From Micractinium sp. NFX-FRZ (taxonomy: Eukaryota > Chlorophyta > Trebouxiophyceae > Chlorellales > Chlorellaceae), in NCBI GenBank assembly GCA_029339195.1, contig JAPTJF010000088.1, positions 62,001 through 126,000 on the forward strand: a stretch of 64,000 nt of DNA. The letters run 5' to 3'. This document shows, piece by piece, positions 33,555-44,053 of the stretch; positions within the stretch are counted from its first letter, which is position 1, and each line of letters begins with the position of its first letter. The notes beneath the pieces were generated by a model. It saw nothing but the letters and a program-made list of their open reading frames with translations, had not been told where the DNA came from and did not search any database. The translations under genes and the position numbers were made by a program.

Positions 33555-35241
33555 TCACTGGGAGCCGGTCAGGGTGCGCACCCACATGCCCAGGGTCTCG
33601 GCATCGCGGCGCTCGCTGGGGTACTTGACGAAAGACGCGCTCTTGCCGCCCTTGGGCAGCAGCACCAGGGTGGGGAAGGTGGCCAGCCCAAACTTCTCCG
33701 CCGCAAACTCGCGCTCCACGTCCGCCTGGAACTTGGCCACGCTGACGTGGCTGCCCGCCAGCTGGTCTGCCAGCTCAGCATAATCCGCCTCCATGCCCTG
33801 AATCATGCGCACCGAAGGATAAAGGTCCAGCAAGGTTAGGCCGCATTAGCTACGCTACTGGCCTGCCAGCTCTGTCTGCCGCCATAACAGGCTCTCGACC
33901 AAACTGAGGCAGCCCGGGCGTGCTCTTCAATGTGCACCGCCCTACCCTGCCCGCGCGACCTTATTTTCTGCAGAACCGCGGCCCCTCTCCCCATCAGGAC
34001 CCCCCACCACCCCTACCCCGCACCCGCACCTTGCAGAAGCGGCACCAGGGTGCATACAGCGCCACCAGCGTGTCCTTCTCCCGCTCCCCCTCCAGCAGCG
34101 AGGTCAGCTGCTCCTTGTTCAGCTTGGCCACGCTGCCCTCGGCCCACAGGTCGTTGCTCTCCTCCTTCTCCTCGTCGCCAGACTGGGAGGAGATGTTGCC
34201 GCTGTGCAGCCCGCACTCCTTCTGCAGCGCGGGAGAAGAGTGGGCAAGCAAGGCAGGTCCGGTTGAGGGTGCATGTCGTTGCTTGCTCCTCGACAGCACG
34301 CTGTAAAAACAAGTGCGCTGCGCGTGCAGATCCCTGATCAAGCACTCTTGAACAAACAGGAGTTCCACAATTGACAACCTCTGTTGGCCCAGGCAAGGTT
34401 GCCTGCAAGCCCGGCGAGCAGGCCCGCACTCACCGCCGCAGCGTCCTCCCACCACCAGCGCCCCTCGCGCTCAGCCTGGTTGGGCAGCACGGGGCGTGTG
34501 CAGGGCTCGCAGCCGATGGAGACGTAGCCGCAGGCGTGCAGGTCGTTGACGGGCACGGCCTGCATGCCGGGGGTTGGGCGGTGTGCGTGCCAGCTTTCAG
34601 ACATGCGGAGTCAAGTTGTCGGGGGCTGCCTATTAACGCATACGGGATGTGTGGAAGTGCAGCGGATGTGCAGCAATCACGCCATGCAGGACCTGACCAC
34701 TCTCAAAGTAGCTGTGAACCCCTCTTGCCCTGCCCTCACCATGACGCGCAGGAAGTTCCAGCACTCGGCGGAGGTGATGTTGGAGAGGGGGTTGTACTTG
34801 ATCAGGGAGCCGGCGCCGCCAGACAGACCCTCAAACACGGGGTCCACCTGGCGCAGAGGGAGGGGAGAAAAGTACACACAGACACACACTGCTTGTAAGC
34901 AGAAGACACACCGCAGATGGCAGCAAAGGTGACGGCTGCGATACGCATTAGGTTTGCGCTTCCACACAGGAGGAGTACGGATGAGCATGGCGGGCAGGTT
35001 GTTACACTCTTATATGTTGCCCATGTCGCACCTGCACGACAGGCACCGCCATGCGGGTGCCAGGAGACTGGTCCTTGCGCTGGCCGGTGATCCAGGCCTT
35101 CAGACCAGTCAGCTGCTTGCGCAGCGGGCGGACCTACCGCGTGTGGGGGGGAGGTGGAAGGATGAACAGGGCATACAGTTGAGAGTGCCTTTACTAGCAA
35201 TGGAGACGCAAAGAGGGCTGGCGGGAGGCAGGACACGAAAA

Positions 35242-35309
<68 letters not shown>

Positions 35310-37126
35310 GTGCACCCAGTGCTCCTGCTGGCAGGAGGGACTGTCTGCTGTCACACAGGAGCAGGCCACGGCCTGCACTTTATCAATGTTTAGGCCCCCA
35401 CCCTGCAGGCACGGAGCATTCACCCACCCACAAACCAGCCAACCAAGGCAACCACCCACCGCCCACCTTGCGGACGCGGCAGCACTCGCCGTGGCCGTCC
35501 TCGTAAAAGGAGAACATGCCCTTCTCCCGCACCAGGTCCATCACCTCCTGCAGGCACGCAAGCGGGAGGAAACGTGAGTCTTGCGCTCATGCGTGAGCTC
35601 CTGCAAACACCACATGCCCCACAGCTTTGTCTGCTTCAACTTGGTCACACTGTGCCTGACGCAGGTAGAGGGCAGGCAAGCAGAAAGTCTGCAACCGCAT
35701 CACGTGCCACTGTCCCCGTCGTCATTATATCTCTCGGTCAACGACTGCCACACGCACCACGCCCCCAACCCCTGGACAGCTGTGGATGAGCCGGTCAGAA
35801 ACACTCGTCCGCACCTGTGCATCGGGGAAGGTGTACTCAATCTTGATGCCGTAGTGCTTCTCCACCTTGTCAAACAGGCGGTACGTCTCGGGGTTCAGGC
35901 GGCCAGTGTCCAGGCTGCACCGGAACGAGCGCGGAGCAGGATGGAAGGGGTGAGGGGCAAGGTCGTGTGGGCTGGGCGGTTTCTGAAGGGCGTGAAACAG
36001 GCGGCCAGGTGCAGATGGCACTTGCCCCGCGCCACAAGCAAGTGGCAGGACTGATCTAACTGCATGTTGGTGCCTGCTGCTGCCAGCGCTGGTGCCTGCC
36101 GCCGCACCTGAACACGCGGTAGGGGCGGCCAGTGAGGTGGGCATACTCAATCAGCGCCACGTCCTCGGCGCCAGAGAAGGCAATGCCAACATCGCTGCCA
36201 AAGGTGGCGAGCGCCTGCACAGGGGACAGTTAAAGCATATGGGTTGAAGTGAGTGGGCGAACCAGGCAGAGTCGGGCGGCATGCTGGGAGGTCCAACGTG
36301 CAGCCCAGGGTGCGGCCCGGTCAACAGGAGATTGATTGTTTGCAGCAGCGAAGCAAAGAGCTTCTGGCCCGAGCGCTGTTGGCTGCCGCAAAGAGCAGGG
36401 CCTCTGTGGATCGACGTCACCAGTGCAAGGGCTCCATAACGGCTGGATGATGTCATCAACCCCCTTCCAGAAGAGTGCGTGCCAAGAAAGAATCAAACAA
36501 ACAGGCGTGCCCCAGCTGCCGCAGCTCACGTGGTCCATGATCTCCAGCGGGCTCTTGGTGTCCAGGTCAGCGGCCACAGCCTCCCAGTCCACCTGCTGCA
36601 CGGGCGCCTCCACCGCGGCGGCATTCACCTGCGGCGCAAACAGAGGGGGGAGGAGACCAATGCCGGCTTAGCCTGGTGTGTGTGGAACAAATTCAGGCGT
36701 GGCCTGCATCAAACGCCATTTACCTTGGCATTCCAGCTCCCGCAGCACAACACCAATTGTGGCAGAGACGCGAGGCTGATGCCGCCGCCGCTGCCGCCGC
36801 CGCTGCCTGGTGCTGCTGCCGCCGAGCGACGCACAGCTGCAACAACCGAGATCCGCTCCGGCCCAACATCATCATACCTGAGCCTGCTGGCCAGAGGCGG
36901 CACAGGCGGTCTTGCGAGCCTGCTGCTTGACGCCGCGCGCCATGGTGGGGGTCGCCACATGCTGCTGGCGCCGGGAGGCGCTAGTGGCGTGGGCAGCCGC
37001 CACAGGCAGCACCTGCACATGAAAGTGAACGCAGCGCCCTCAATTGGCGGCGCAACCGCACATTCTGGCTGAGGCTGGGGGGACATGTGCTCTTTCGCTC
37101 ACCTGCTGGGCAATTGCGGCCTGCAT
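33555..37126 (-). CDS. APR: plastid 5'-adenylylsulfate (APS) reductase, thioredoxin-fused
   Basis: Reduces APS to sulfite in plastid sulfate assimilation, with glutathione as donor in plants. Eleven exons agree in phase: 37126-37103, 37012-36878, 36628-36530, 36214-36108, 35914-35815, 35547-35467, 35133-35032, 34847-34740, 34559-34434, 34221-34030, 33797-33555 (438 aa). The transit peptide (about residues 1-55) is Ala/Gln/Arg-rich. The reductase domain has [53 protein letters not shown] and [18 protein letters not shown]; its CC pair and CxxC are the ligands of the [4Fe-4S] cluster in plant-type enzymes. The C-terminal thioredoxin-like domain has the redox site YAPWCRFCK at about 351-359 and ends WVRTLTGSQ. 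Intron 6 holds a long CAG/CTG repeat. Confidence 0.95.
35242..35309 (+). repeat. GCT trinucleotide repeat, about 22 units
   Basis: Uninterrupted GCT units over 68 bases, AGC on the sense strand, in intron 6 of APS reductase (35466-35134). Confidence 0.95.
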
Positions 37127-37519
37127 GCTCTGTAATATGCAGAGAGCGAAAGACCGAGTGTAGCACAGAGCGGCGCTGAAAGGGAGCGGCCTCACCCAGA
37201 TGGGCCGCCAACCTTCATGCGAATTAGCAAGCACGGGCTCGGTCAGCGCCCAAATCATCCGTTGTTGAGCAGGTCTGAAGACTGGGAGGCTGAGTTTCCA
37301 GCCCAGCTGCTCGCCTGGGTTGGGAAAACCCTGCTGCCGCCATCAGTGCCGCCGCAGCCACCACCGCTGCCCTGCCCCGCCGAAGCGGCAGAAGGTGCAT
37401 CAGGTGCAGGTGCCCAGTGCGCATGACCACAGGGATATGTTACAGAACGAGGCCTGGCAAGCGCTATCCGATTGACGGCCAGTGCGCTCCAGCGCATCAC
37501 GCGTGCGCCGCGCCCACGC
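37127..37519. other. intergenic: APS reductase promoter and haspin 3' UTR
   Basis: Short same-strand gap with no gene seen. A minus-strand TGTAA at 37440-37444 lies 76 bases after the haspin stop. Confidence 0.5.
37440..37444 (-). terminator. TGTAA polyadenylation signal of haspin
   Basis: Minus-strand TGTAA 76 bases downstream of the haspin stop at 37520. Confidence 0.45.
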
Positions 37520-40500
37520 TCATGCGCGCGCCTCCCCCATGACCAGCCCCGGCCGCAGGAACTCGTCAAACAGCAGCTCCGCGCAGCTGGGGTAGGTGAG
37601 CACGCGGCGCTTGAAGGCACGCAGCTCGTTGAGCTCCTCTTTGCGGCATGACCACCCCTTCTTCTGCAGGGGAGCCGGGCGGGCAGGCCATGGAGGAGAG
37701 GCGAAGGCAGCTGGGGGTGGGTGGCGGCCTCAGGGGCACGTCAGCCTTGCAGACATGCAGTCATATTGTGGTGCCGACGAAGACCACCGCCCGCTATGAG
37801 CAGCGCATCCACAACCACCGCTGCCAGGCCACTCGCCTCTGTCATGCAGATGTCCACCAAGTAATTCATCCAGAACACGTTGGTGGCCTGCACGTGCGCC
37901 TCCCACTTGTTCTTGGTCGCCTTCTTCATCCGCCGGTACGTCTCCGCCTGCAGCAAAAACACAGGGCCATTCTGTCGCCCAGCGTTTCAGCGTTTCGGTC
38001 ATGTGTCACAGCCAAACGCATCCGTGATCCCGTGTTCGCACCCCACATGATTAGCCTGCCCATCACTCTGCTGCCCAACAAGCCCCAACTTGCCTGTATG
38101 CTGCCCTTGGGCCCCTTGAATAGCTCTGGGTCAGCTGCCAGATCGCAGAATGCCACCTCCCCAGTGACGGTGACCAGACGCGACAGGGTGAAGTCGATCA
38201 GGCAGACCTGGGCACAGCACAGGGCAAGGAGAGCGAGAGGTGGCATGGGGTCGGACGCGCTCTTTGAAGGCCTGTGGCCGGCCTGCAGAAATTGGCTGTG
38301 CACGCAGCGGCAGCAGGCAGCAGCCGGTGCATGCAGATGCAGAAACCCACTCACCGTCACCCCGTCTGTTGCTGCCTCCAGGTCAATCCCTCGCAGCCGC
38401 GCGCGCACTGCCGTGCTGGCGGCGGGCTCCTCGGTGCGTCGGATGAGCAGGTTGCCCCAGTGCAGGTCGCGGTGCTCAAACTGACACGACTCTTCTGCCA
38501 CTGCCACTGCCAGCACAGTCTGCAGCCCAGGGGGTGATGGGGACAATGTTCAACGGTGACCCAGTCACTATGAGGCCATCTGGTGGTGTGGAGCTTCTTA
38601 CTTAGTGAGTCACAAGATGCCCCATGGAAGCAGTGCTCGCCCATCCTTGGGCATTTCACCAATGCTGCACCATGCACACATTAGGCTGCCATGCTTGCCT
38701 GCAGCAGGATGGACCGCACTTCCTCAAAGGCACGCAGCTGGAAGTGCTCCAAGTCCGCGCCGCCATTTGCCACCACAAACACCTGCAGCCAGGACAAGCA
38801 TCAAGCAGAGGTGCTAATGTTGTAGTGCTGAATCAAAGTCGCTTAGTGCGCAGTTCACTTTCCCCGCCAAATTGTGCACAGTCAATGCCGTCATGCGCAC
38901 GTGACGTTGATCAACGCAGTTGACTGAGCTGGGCTCTGCCCAGCCCACTCACCACAAACAGCTGGTCTCCACCAAAAATGTCCACCTCCTCGTTCTCCGA
39001 CCCGTTCTCCTTGTCCCAGCGGTGCCACTCTCGCCGCAGTGCCTCGCTGTATGCACCGCGGCACACGCCTACCCCATACGTCTCCACAAAACCGGTGGTC
39101 ATGTTGTCGGGCACCGTGCCTGCAGCCAATTCATGGACAACAAGTAGGAAGGAAAGCAACACGCAAGCGGGGTAATGCATGCGCGTGCACTCTCGACATG
39201 ACTGGCTTCCCCTCCCTGCCCTATCTGCTCCATTTGCCCTTCCGTTAGCATTATCTGCCCTTCTGCCCCCCTCCACCCACCTGGCTCTGCGGCTGAGCCG
39301 TTCAAGCGGCTGAGCGTGAGCGTGACAGACACCTCTGCCAGGATCTCGTCTGCCCGCTTCTGCGGCTCGCCATTCACCAAGACCTCCCCCTCCATCGGTA
39401 CCAGCTTGAGCACCACACCGCCTGCCATGAACGCCTCGCCAAATGTACCTGTGTTGAGTACCACGCACAAAACAAGGTAAACAGCCAAGGCAAGCAGAAG
39501 GCCGATGGGAGCAATGAAGTTCAGTTGAGGTAACGTCACACTGAGCTGCGCTGTGCATCGACCGCAGCTTGCATGGCTTGGGGGTTTTGACACAGCGTGC
39601 TGCGATCTGCCAAGGCAAGCAGTAGCTGGAGCACTCGGCATTTCCATAGGCTCACCCTCGCCAATCTTCCGCACTTTCTCCAGATCCACATGCTGCCCAA
39701 GCAGCTCGTCCATGCTGGGAAGCAGCCCCACATCAGTCTGCATGCATACACGCAAAGACGTCTAGGTGATTCTGGCACGTGAGTGCTATGCAGGTCATGT
39801 GGATGGCTGCATGACCAGTTGTTCCGTGGCAGCACAGCAGGGGTTGCACACAGCAGCAGCGGTGGTAACGACAGCAGGACATGCAGCAGCTCGGCTGCAG
39901 CAGCAGCAAGCCACGCTCACCTCTTGGCCACATAGCATCAGCAGCTGTTGCAGGGGCGAAAGGTCCTCCTCCTCTGCGTCCGCTGCAGCTGCCGCATTTG
40001 CCTCTTCTGGCACTGCCTCGTCGGCCTCTGCTGCTGCCGCTGCTGCTGGCTGAGTGTCGTGCAAGTGAAGGCTGGCCACCAGCTGCTCTTCAAGCTGCCT
40101 GACATCCTGCTGCTCCTCTGCTGCCGCTTCTGCTTGCAGTGCTGCGGGCGCTGCCAGCGGCGGGTTGCCAGCAGGCCTGGTGACGGGCTCGAGAGACGGT
40201 TCTGCCTGGTCGTCTTCCTGTGCTGGTGCTGCCTGCATGGTGGAAGCTGGGAGGGCACGTGCTGCTGCAGGCTCTGCTTGGTGCTGCTCTACCACCGGCG
40301 AGGGCTCTGCGGGCGAGGCGGCCTCCTCATCCAGCCCAGGGGAGGCGATGGGCGAAAGCGCTGGCCTGTCCAGAGCTGCAAAGTCACCACCGCCACCTGC
40401 TATGGCCGGTGCCGCATCCACGTCCCGTGCTGCTGCTGCTGCTGCCGCTGCTGGCGCCGTGGGAATTTTGCCCTTGATGCCCAGCCACTGCAGCGCATCT

Positions 40501-41709
40501 GTGAGCCCCAGGGACAGGCGTGACAGGACTTGGCCAGTGCTGCTGAGCCTGCTGGGGGCCACCGAGGAGCGGCGCCCGTGCGTGGCCAGGGAGCGGCGGT
40601 TGACCGCCCAGCCCGGGCTGGCGCCCATGTTGTCGGCTGCAACTGACAGGCGGTGCTGCCCAGTCGGCAGCAGACTGCTGCGTCGCATTGCTCCCACGCC
40701 AGCACCTCCATCGCGCTGCCTGCAGCATGGGACAGGGCTAGGTAATTGGCACAGCGCAGGCCTTGCCAGCCGAGGCAGGGGGCGGAAGACAGGGGGCATG
40801 CCTCCGTGCTTGTTCTCAGCCCCACAGCGGGCACCCAAGCTAGCAGCCCTCGGATGCTCACCCGTGTGCAGCATCCTGTGTGGGGACGCGCAACTTCAGC
40901 GGCGACTGCTGCGCCTTGCTGCTGGAAGCCAGCACAGTGTGGGTAGCCCAGGGTGCCAGCGAGGAGCGCCGCCGGGACAGGCCCAGCGACATGGGCCGCT
41001 GCCGCATGGAGGTCCCTGGGGTGGGCGCAGCTGCTGCCAGTGCCTGTGCGACTCCCTGCTGCTGCCGCGGCGGCGAGCACTGCTGCGGCGCTGCCTCTGC
41101 CCGGGCGGCTGGGGGTGTTTCCACCGCCAGCTCAAAGGCATCCACCTGTTGCTCAGTGCGGGGGCACGGGCAGGCAGGTGCAAGACTGGTACTCGGGTGG
41201 GCGGGTGTCTATCTGGCTGGCCAGTGCTGTGCAGCAAGCAGGACCGGCCGCAGACAGTACATGCATCACAAACCCCATATCCCAGGAAGCCACAACATCA
41301 ACCTCTTCAAAGTAGGCCCGCATCTCAGAAAGATACTGCCGCCGGTCCGCTGAGTGCCGCTCCGCTGCATTCTTGCGCCGCCAGCGGGCGGGCTTGGTGA
41401 TGCTGGCACCTGGGCCTGCATTTTCATCCTGCTCCTCCACCTGGGGGCTCTCCGGCACCGGGGTGAGCATTGACGCCGCGGTGACAAAGGTGTCAGACGC
41501 ACGGCTGCTTGAGCTGTCGCCGCCGGTGCCGACGCCCTGCAGCGGTAGCCAGCAGGCGGCGGCCCCCGGATTTGAGGTGCTCACAACCGAAAAGGAGGTC
41601 GTCCCAAAGGCCCGGCAACCAGGGGAGGGGCAGACCAAAACGCGCGCGCTCTTACTGCAAGCCCGCAACTCACCCGCGCCCTGCGCTTGAACGTGGTAAT
41701 CGAGCTCAT
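37520..41709 (-). CDS. haspin-type serine/threonine kinase
   Basis: Haspin phosphorylates histone H3 Thr3 at mitotic centromeres. Twelve exons agree in phase: 41709-41674, 41536-41303, 41145-40862, 40719-39921, 39737-39656, 39448-39281, 39119-38953, 38782-38699, 38519-38355, 38207-38094, 37947-37819, 37663-37520 (801 aa). The first 450 residues are disordered, Ala/Ser/Pro/Glu-rich, with basic RRSS clusters. The kinase starts KIGEGTFGEAF (about 475), then VVLKLVPMEG, LTLSRLNGS, SENEEVDIFGGDQLFVV, CQFEHRDLHWGNLLIRR (about 630-645) and LIDFTLSRL; CDLAADPELFKG follows. DFT replaces DFG, close to the DYT of known haspins. NVFWMNYLVD near the end is also typical. Two introns start with GC (donors 38698 and 38093). 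A TGTAA follows the stop. The first two exons are the least certain. Confidence 0.9.
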
Positions 41710-42420
41710 CCTTCCCGCTTTTGAAAGGCCCGCAAGCGGCCGGCCGGGCCGAGCTGCCTGTCGACAGCTGCTGTAGCGCTAGCCTCTGTCCCGTTCTTGG
41801 CGACCAAACGACTGTCGCATAAAACTAGACGGTGAAAAAACGGGGCCCGGCCGGGGCAGTGCAACAGGAGCGCACTGCGGTGCCACGCTGCGCACCGCTG
41901 CCGATGTCAGCTCAGGTCAGCTGGGTGCAGCCAGCGCTTGCGGCGCTTCGTGGCTAATTTACAGGTTGCTGGAAAGGAGGGCAGCTGCTGCAACCTCAGA
42001 AGAGCTGGACCAGGCAGAGACACTCAGACAATGTGGAGAGCAATAAAATGGGGGCGCAGGGCTGGAAGAGCACACGGATGCAGGGTGGAGGGCACTTCAG
42101 GCAATCGTTCCCTCGGCTGGGGTTTCTTTTTGTAATATAAGCATTTTTTGTTGTTTGGGCGGGTGAATCCCCGGCGGGAGGGGCAGAGGTGCCGCTGGCC
42201 TCTGAAAAATGAAATGGGGGGAGTGGCAATCGCAGCTGGCCCAAAGTTGTGGGCAGGCTTTGGAGCAGGGGCATGGGTGCTCAGGCGTGGGTAGGTAGGA
42301 CTAGAACTGGGTGTGTGCATGGGTTTGGAAGAGGGGCAGAGGCGAGGTGGAGGGTGCGTGCATGTGCATGTGCGTGGCTGAATGAACGAGGATGGAGGAA
42401 CGAACAGCGCGTGGGGCGGG
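41710..42420. other. intergenic: haspin upstream region
   Basis: No gene is recognised on either strand. It should include the haspin promoter and the 3' UTR of the next minus-strand gene. Confidence 0.5.
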
Positions 42421-43657
42421 TCACAGAGCGCCCGCGGTCGCTGCGTGCTCCGCCTGCTTTCCCAGCACGCTGCCCGACATGTCACCGCTCAGCGTGCTCC
42501 CGTTCATGACGCTCCTGAAGCGAGACAGAGGGGCCGCGTTGCTGCCGCCTGCAGCGCCGCCGGCAAGGGCGCTGCTACCGCTGTGCTGCTCCCACAGTGC
42601 TTGCAGCAGGGCTTGGCGCGCCAGGACGACGTCCAGGCGGGACTTGAGCGCCACATTCTCGTCCTGCAGCTGCAGCAGCTCCTGCTGCTGCTCATAGCTC
42701 AGGCTCTGGCTGCCGGGCCCCTGGCGGGAGGCTGCCAGCTGCGCCTCTGCCAGCTTCAGGGCATCCAGCAGGCGCTTCTGGGTGGGGGAGGGGGCAATGG
42801 AGGCTGCAGAGGAGGAGTAGTCGGACGCGCCGCCATAGGCTCCAGAAGAGTACGACGGCGATGCGCCGCCGTAGCTGCTGCTGCTGCTGCCGCCGCCGCT
42901 TGCGGGGGAGGCGATGCCGAGCTGCGACTGCAGCTGGCCGCGCAGCGTGGCAATCTCCTTGCGCAGGCCAGCCACCATTGCGGCCTGCAGCACACAGCCG
43001 GACAGACGTGTACGGATGTTGAGTGGGGCGTGAACCTGAACAAGAGGCGGGCCAAGCAGACCGCTCAGCCGACCGGCACAAGATCTGCCCCGCACTCCTA
43101 AGGATACATGAGCACCGCTGCGGGCAACCTACCTTGGGCTGCACTTTGCCGGGGCCAAACAGGGAGGCCAGCTGCGCCTCCTTTGCAGCTACCTCAGCTG
43201 CCAGCGACTCGGTGCTCGAGGGGGAGTTGAAGGCAGCCGAGGCAACGGTGGTGTGCTTGCGGCGGGGCTGCGCCGGCCTGCTGCGCTGCACGGTCCGCGA
43301 CACGGCTGGGCGGGCTGCAGGTGCAGAAGGGGCGGTGCAAACGTTTCGGAAGACATGGGGGGAGTTTGCAGCGGGGTTGGGGTTCCCAGACGAACTCGGC
43401 ACGGGGAGGCGCAGGGTGACGGCCGCTAGCCGGAAGGCGGGCGGCACAGCCCCACCGCCCCAGCGACGAGAACTGAGCCTGGCGAAGTTAAACTCCCGGC
43501 CAGCTGCGTGGGATCTCGGCAAAAGCTTGGCCAGCGGCCGCGAGCAGCGCTCAGAGCCGATTACACCCACGCCCAGTGCAGCGACGCCAGCGTTCCGGCG
43601 CGCCCTTGGCCGCTGCCTACCTGCATTGTGAAGCATTCTGGCTTGCATTGTGCTCAT
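42421..43657 (-). CDS. probable plastid coiled-coil protein, family unknown
   Basis: Three exons agree in phase: 43657-43621, 43314-43133, 42984-42421 (260 aa). The N-terminus is Ser/Arg/Gln-rich with almost no acidic residues (MSTMQARMLHNAARPAVSRT), a good plastid transit peptide. Three heptad-like stretches follow: SLAAEVAAKEAQLASLFG, MVAGLRKEIATLRGQLQSQL, and the longer stretch EQQQELLQLQDENVALKSRL. A Ser/Tyr/Gly-rich linker separates the second and third. The C-terminus is Ser/Gly-rich and disordered. No catalytic motif or known family was recognised, so a structural or scaffold role is only a guess. An in-frame second ATG follows three codons after the first. Confidence 0.65.
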
Positions 43658-44053
43658 GCCGGGCCAAACGGGGCGCAGCGAGGCGGCCTTGGACAGCGAG
43701 ACTTGCAGGGTGTAATGCGGCACACTGCACTTCGAGGACGGAGAGACACCGGGCACAGAGCCGTGCGGCGCCTCGATCGCCCCTGACAGCATGACAGCAT
43801 GGCAGCCCCTCGCCAGCGGCGGCAGCGGCCAGCATGGCGCCACGTGATCCACAAGCTGCCGCTGACTTTTCTGTGCGGAGGCTTTCTTCAGCCCTCCCAT
43901 CTAAGTTTCCAGCCTATAATTAGATTGTAACCCATCACAACCATTGACTGTCATGGCTGATGCCACTTGTTTGCATCCTTACAAATGTTCAACCGATGGG
44001 GGATACCATTTCTGGCCGCACAACACACAGAGGCTACCCCGCCTCAGCTGGAT
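43658..44053. other. intergenic: promoter of 42421 gene and UTP13 3' UTR
   Basis: No gene seen. A minus-strand TGTAA at 43979-43983 lies 71 bases after the UTP13 stop. Confidence 0.5.
43979..43983 (-). terminator. TGTAA polyadenylation signal of UTP13
   Basis: Minus-strand TGTAA 71 bases downstream of the stop at 44054. Confidence 0.45.
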
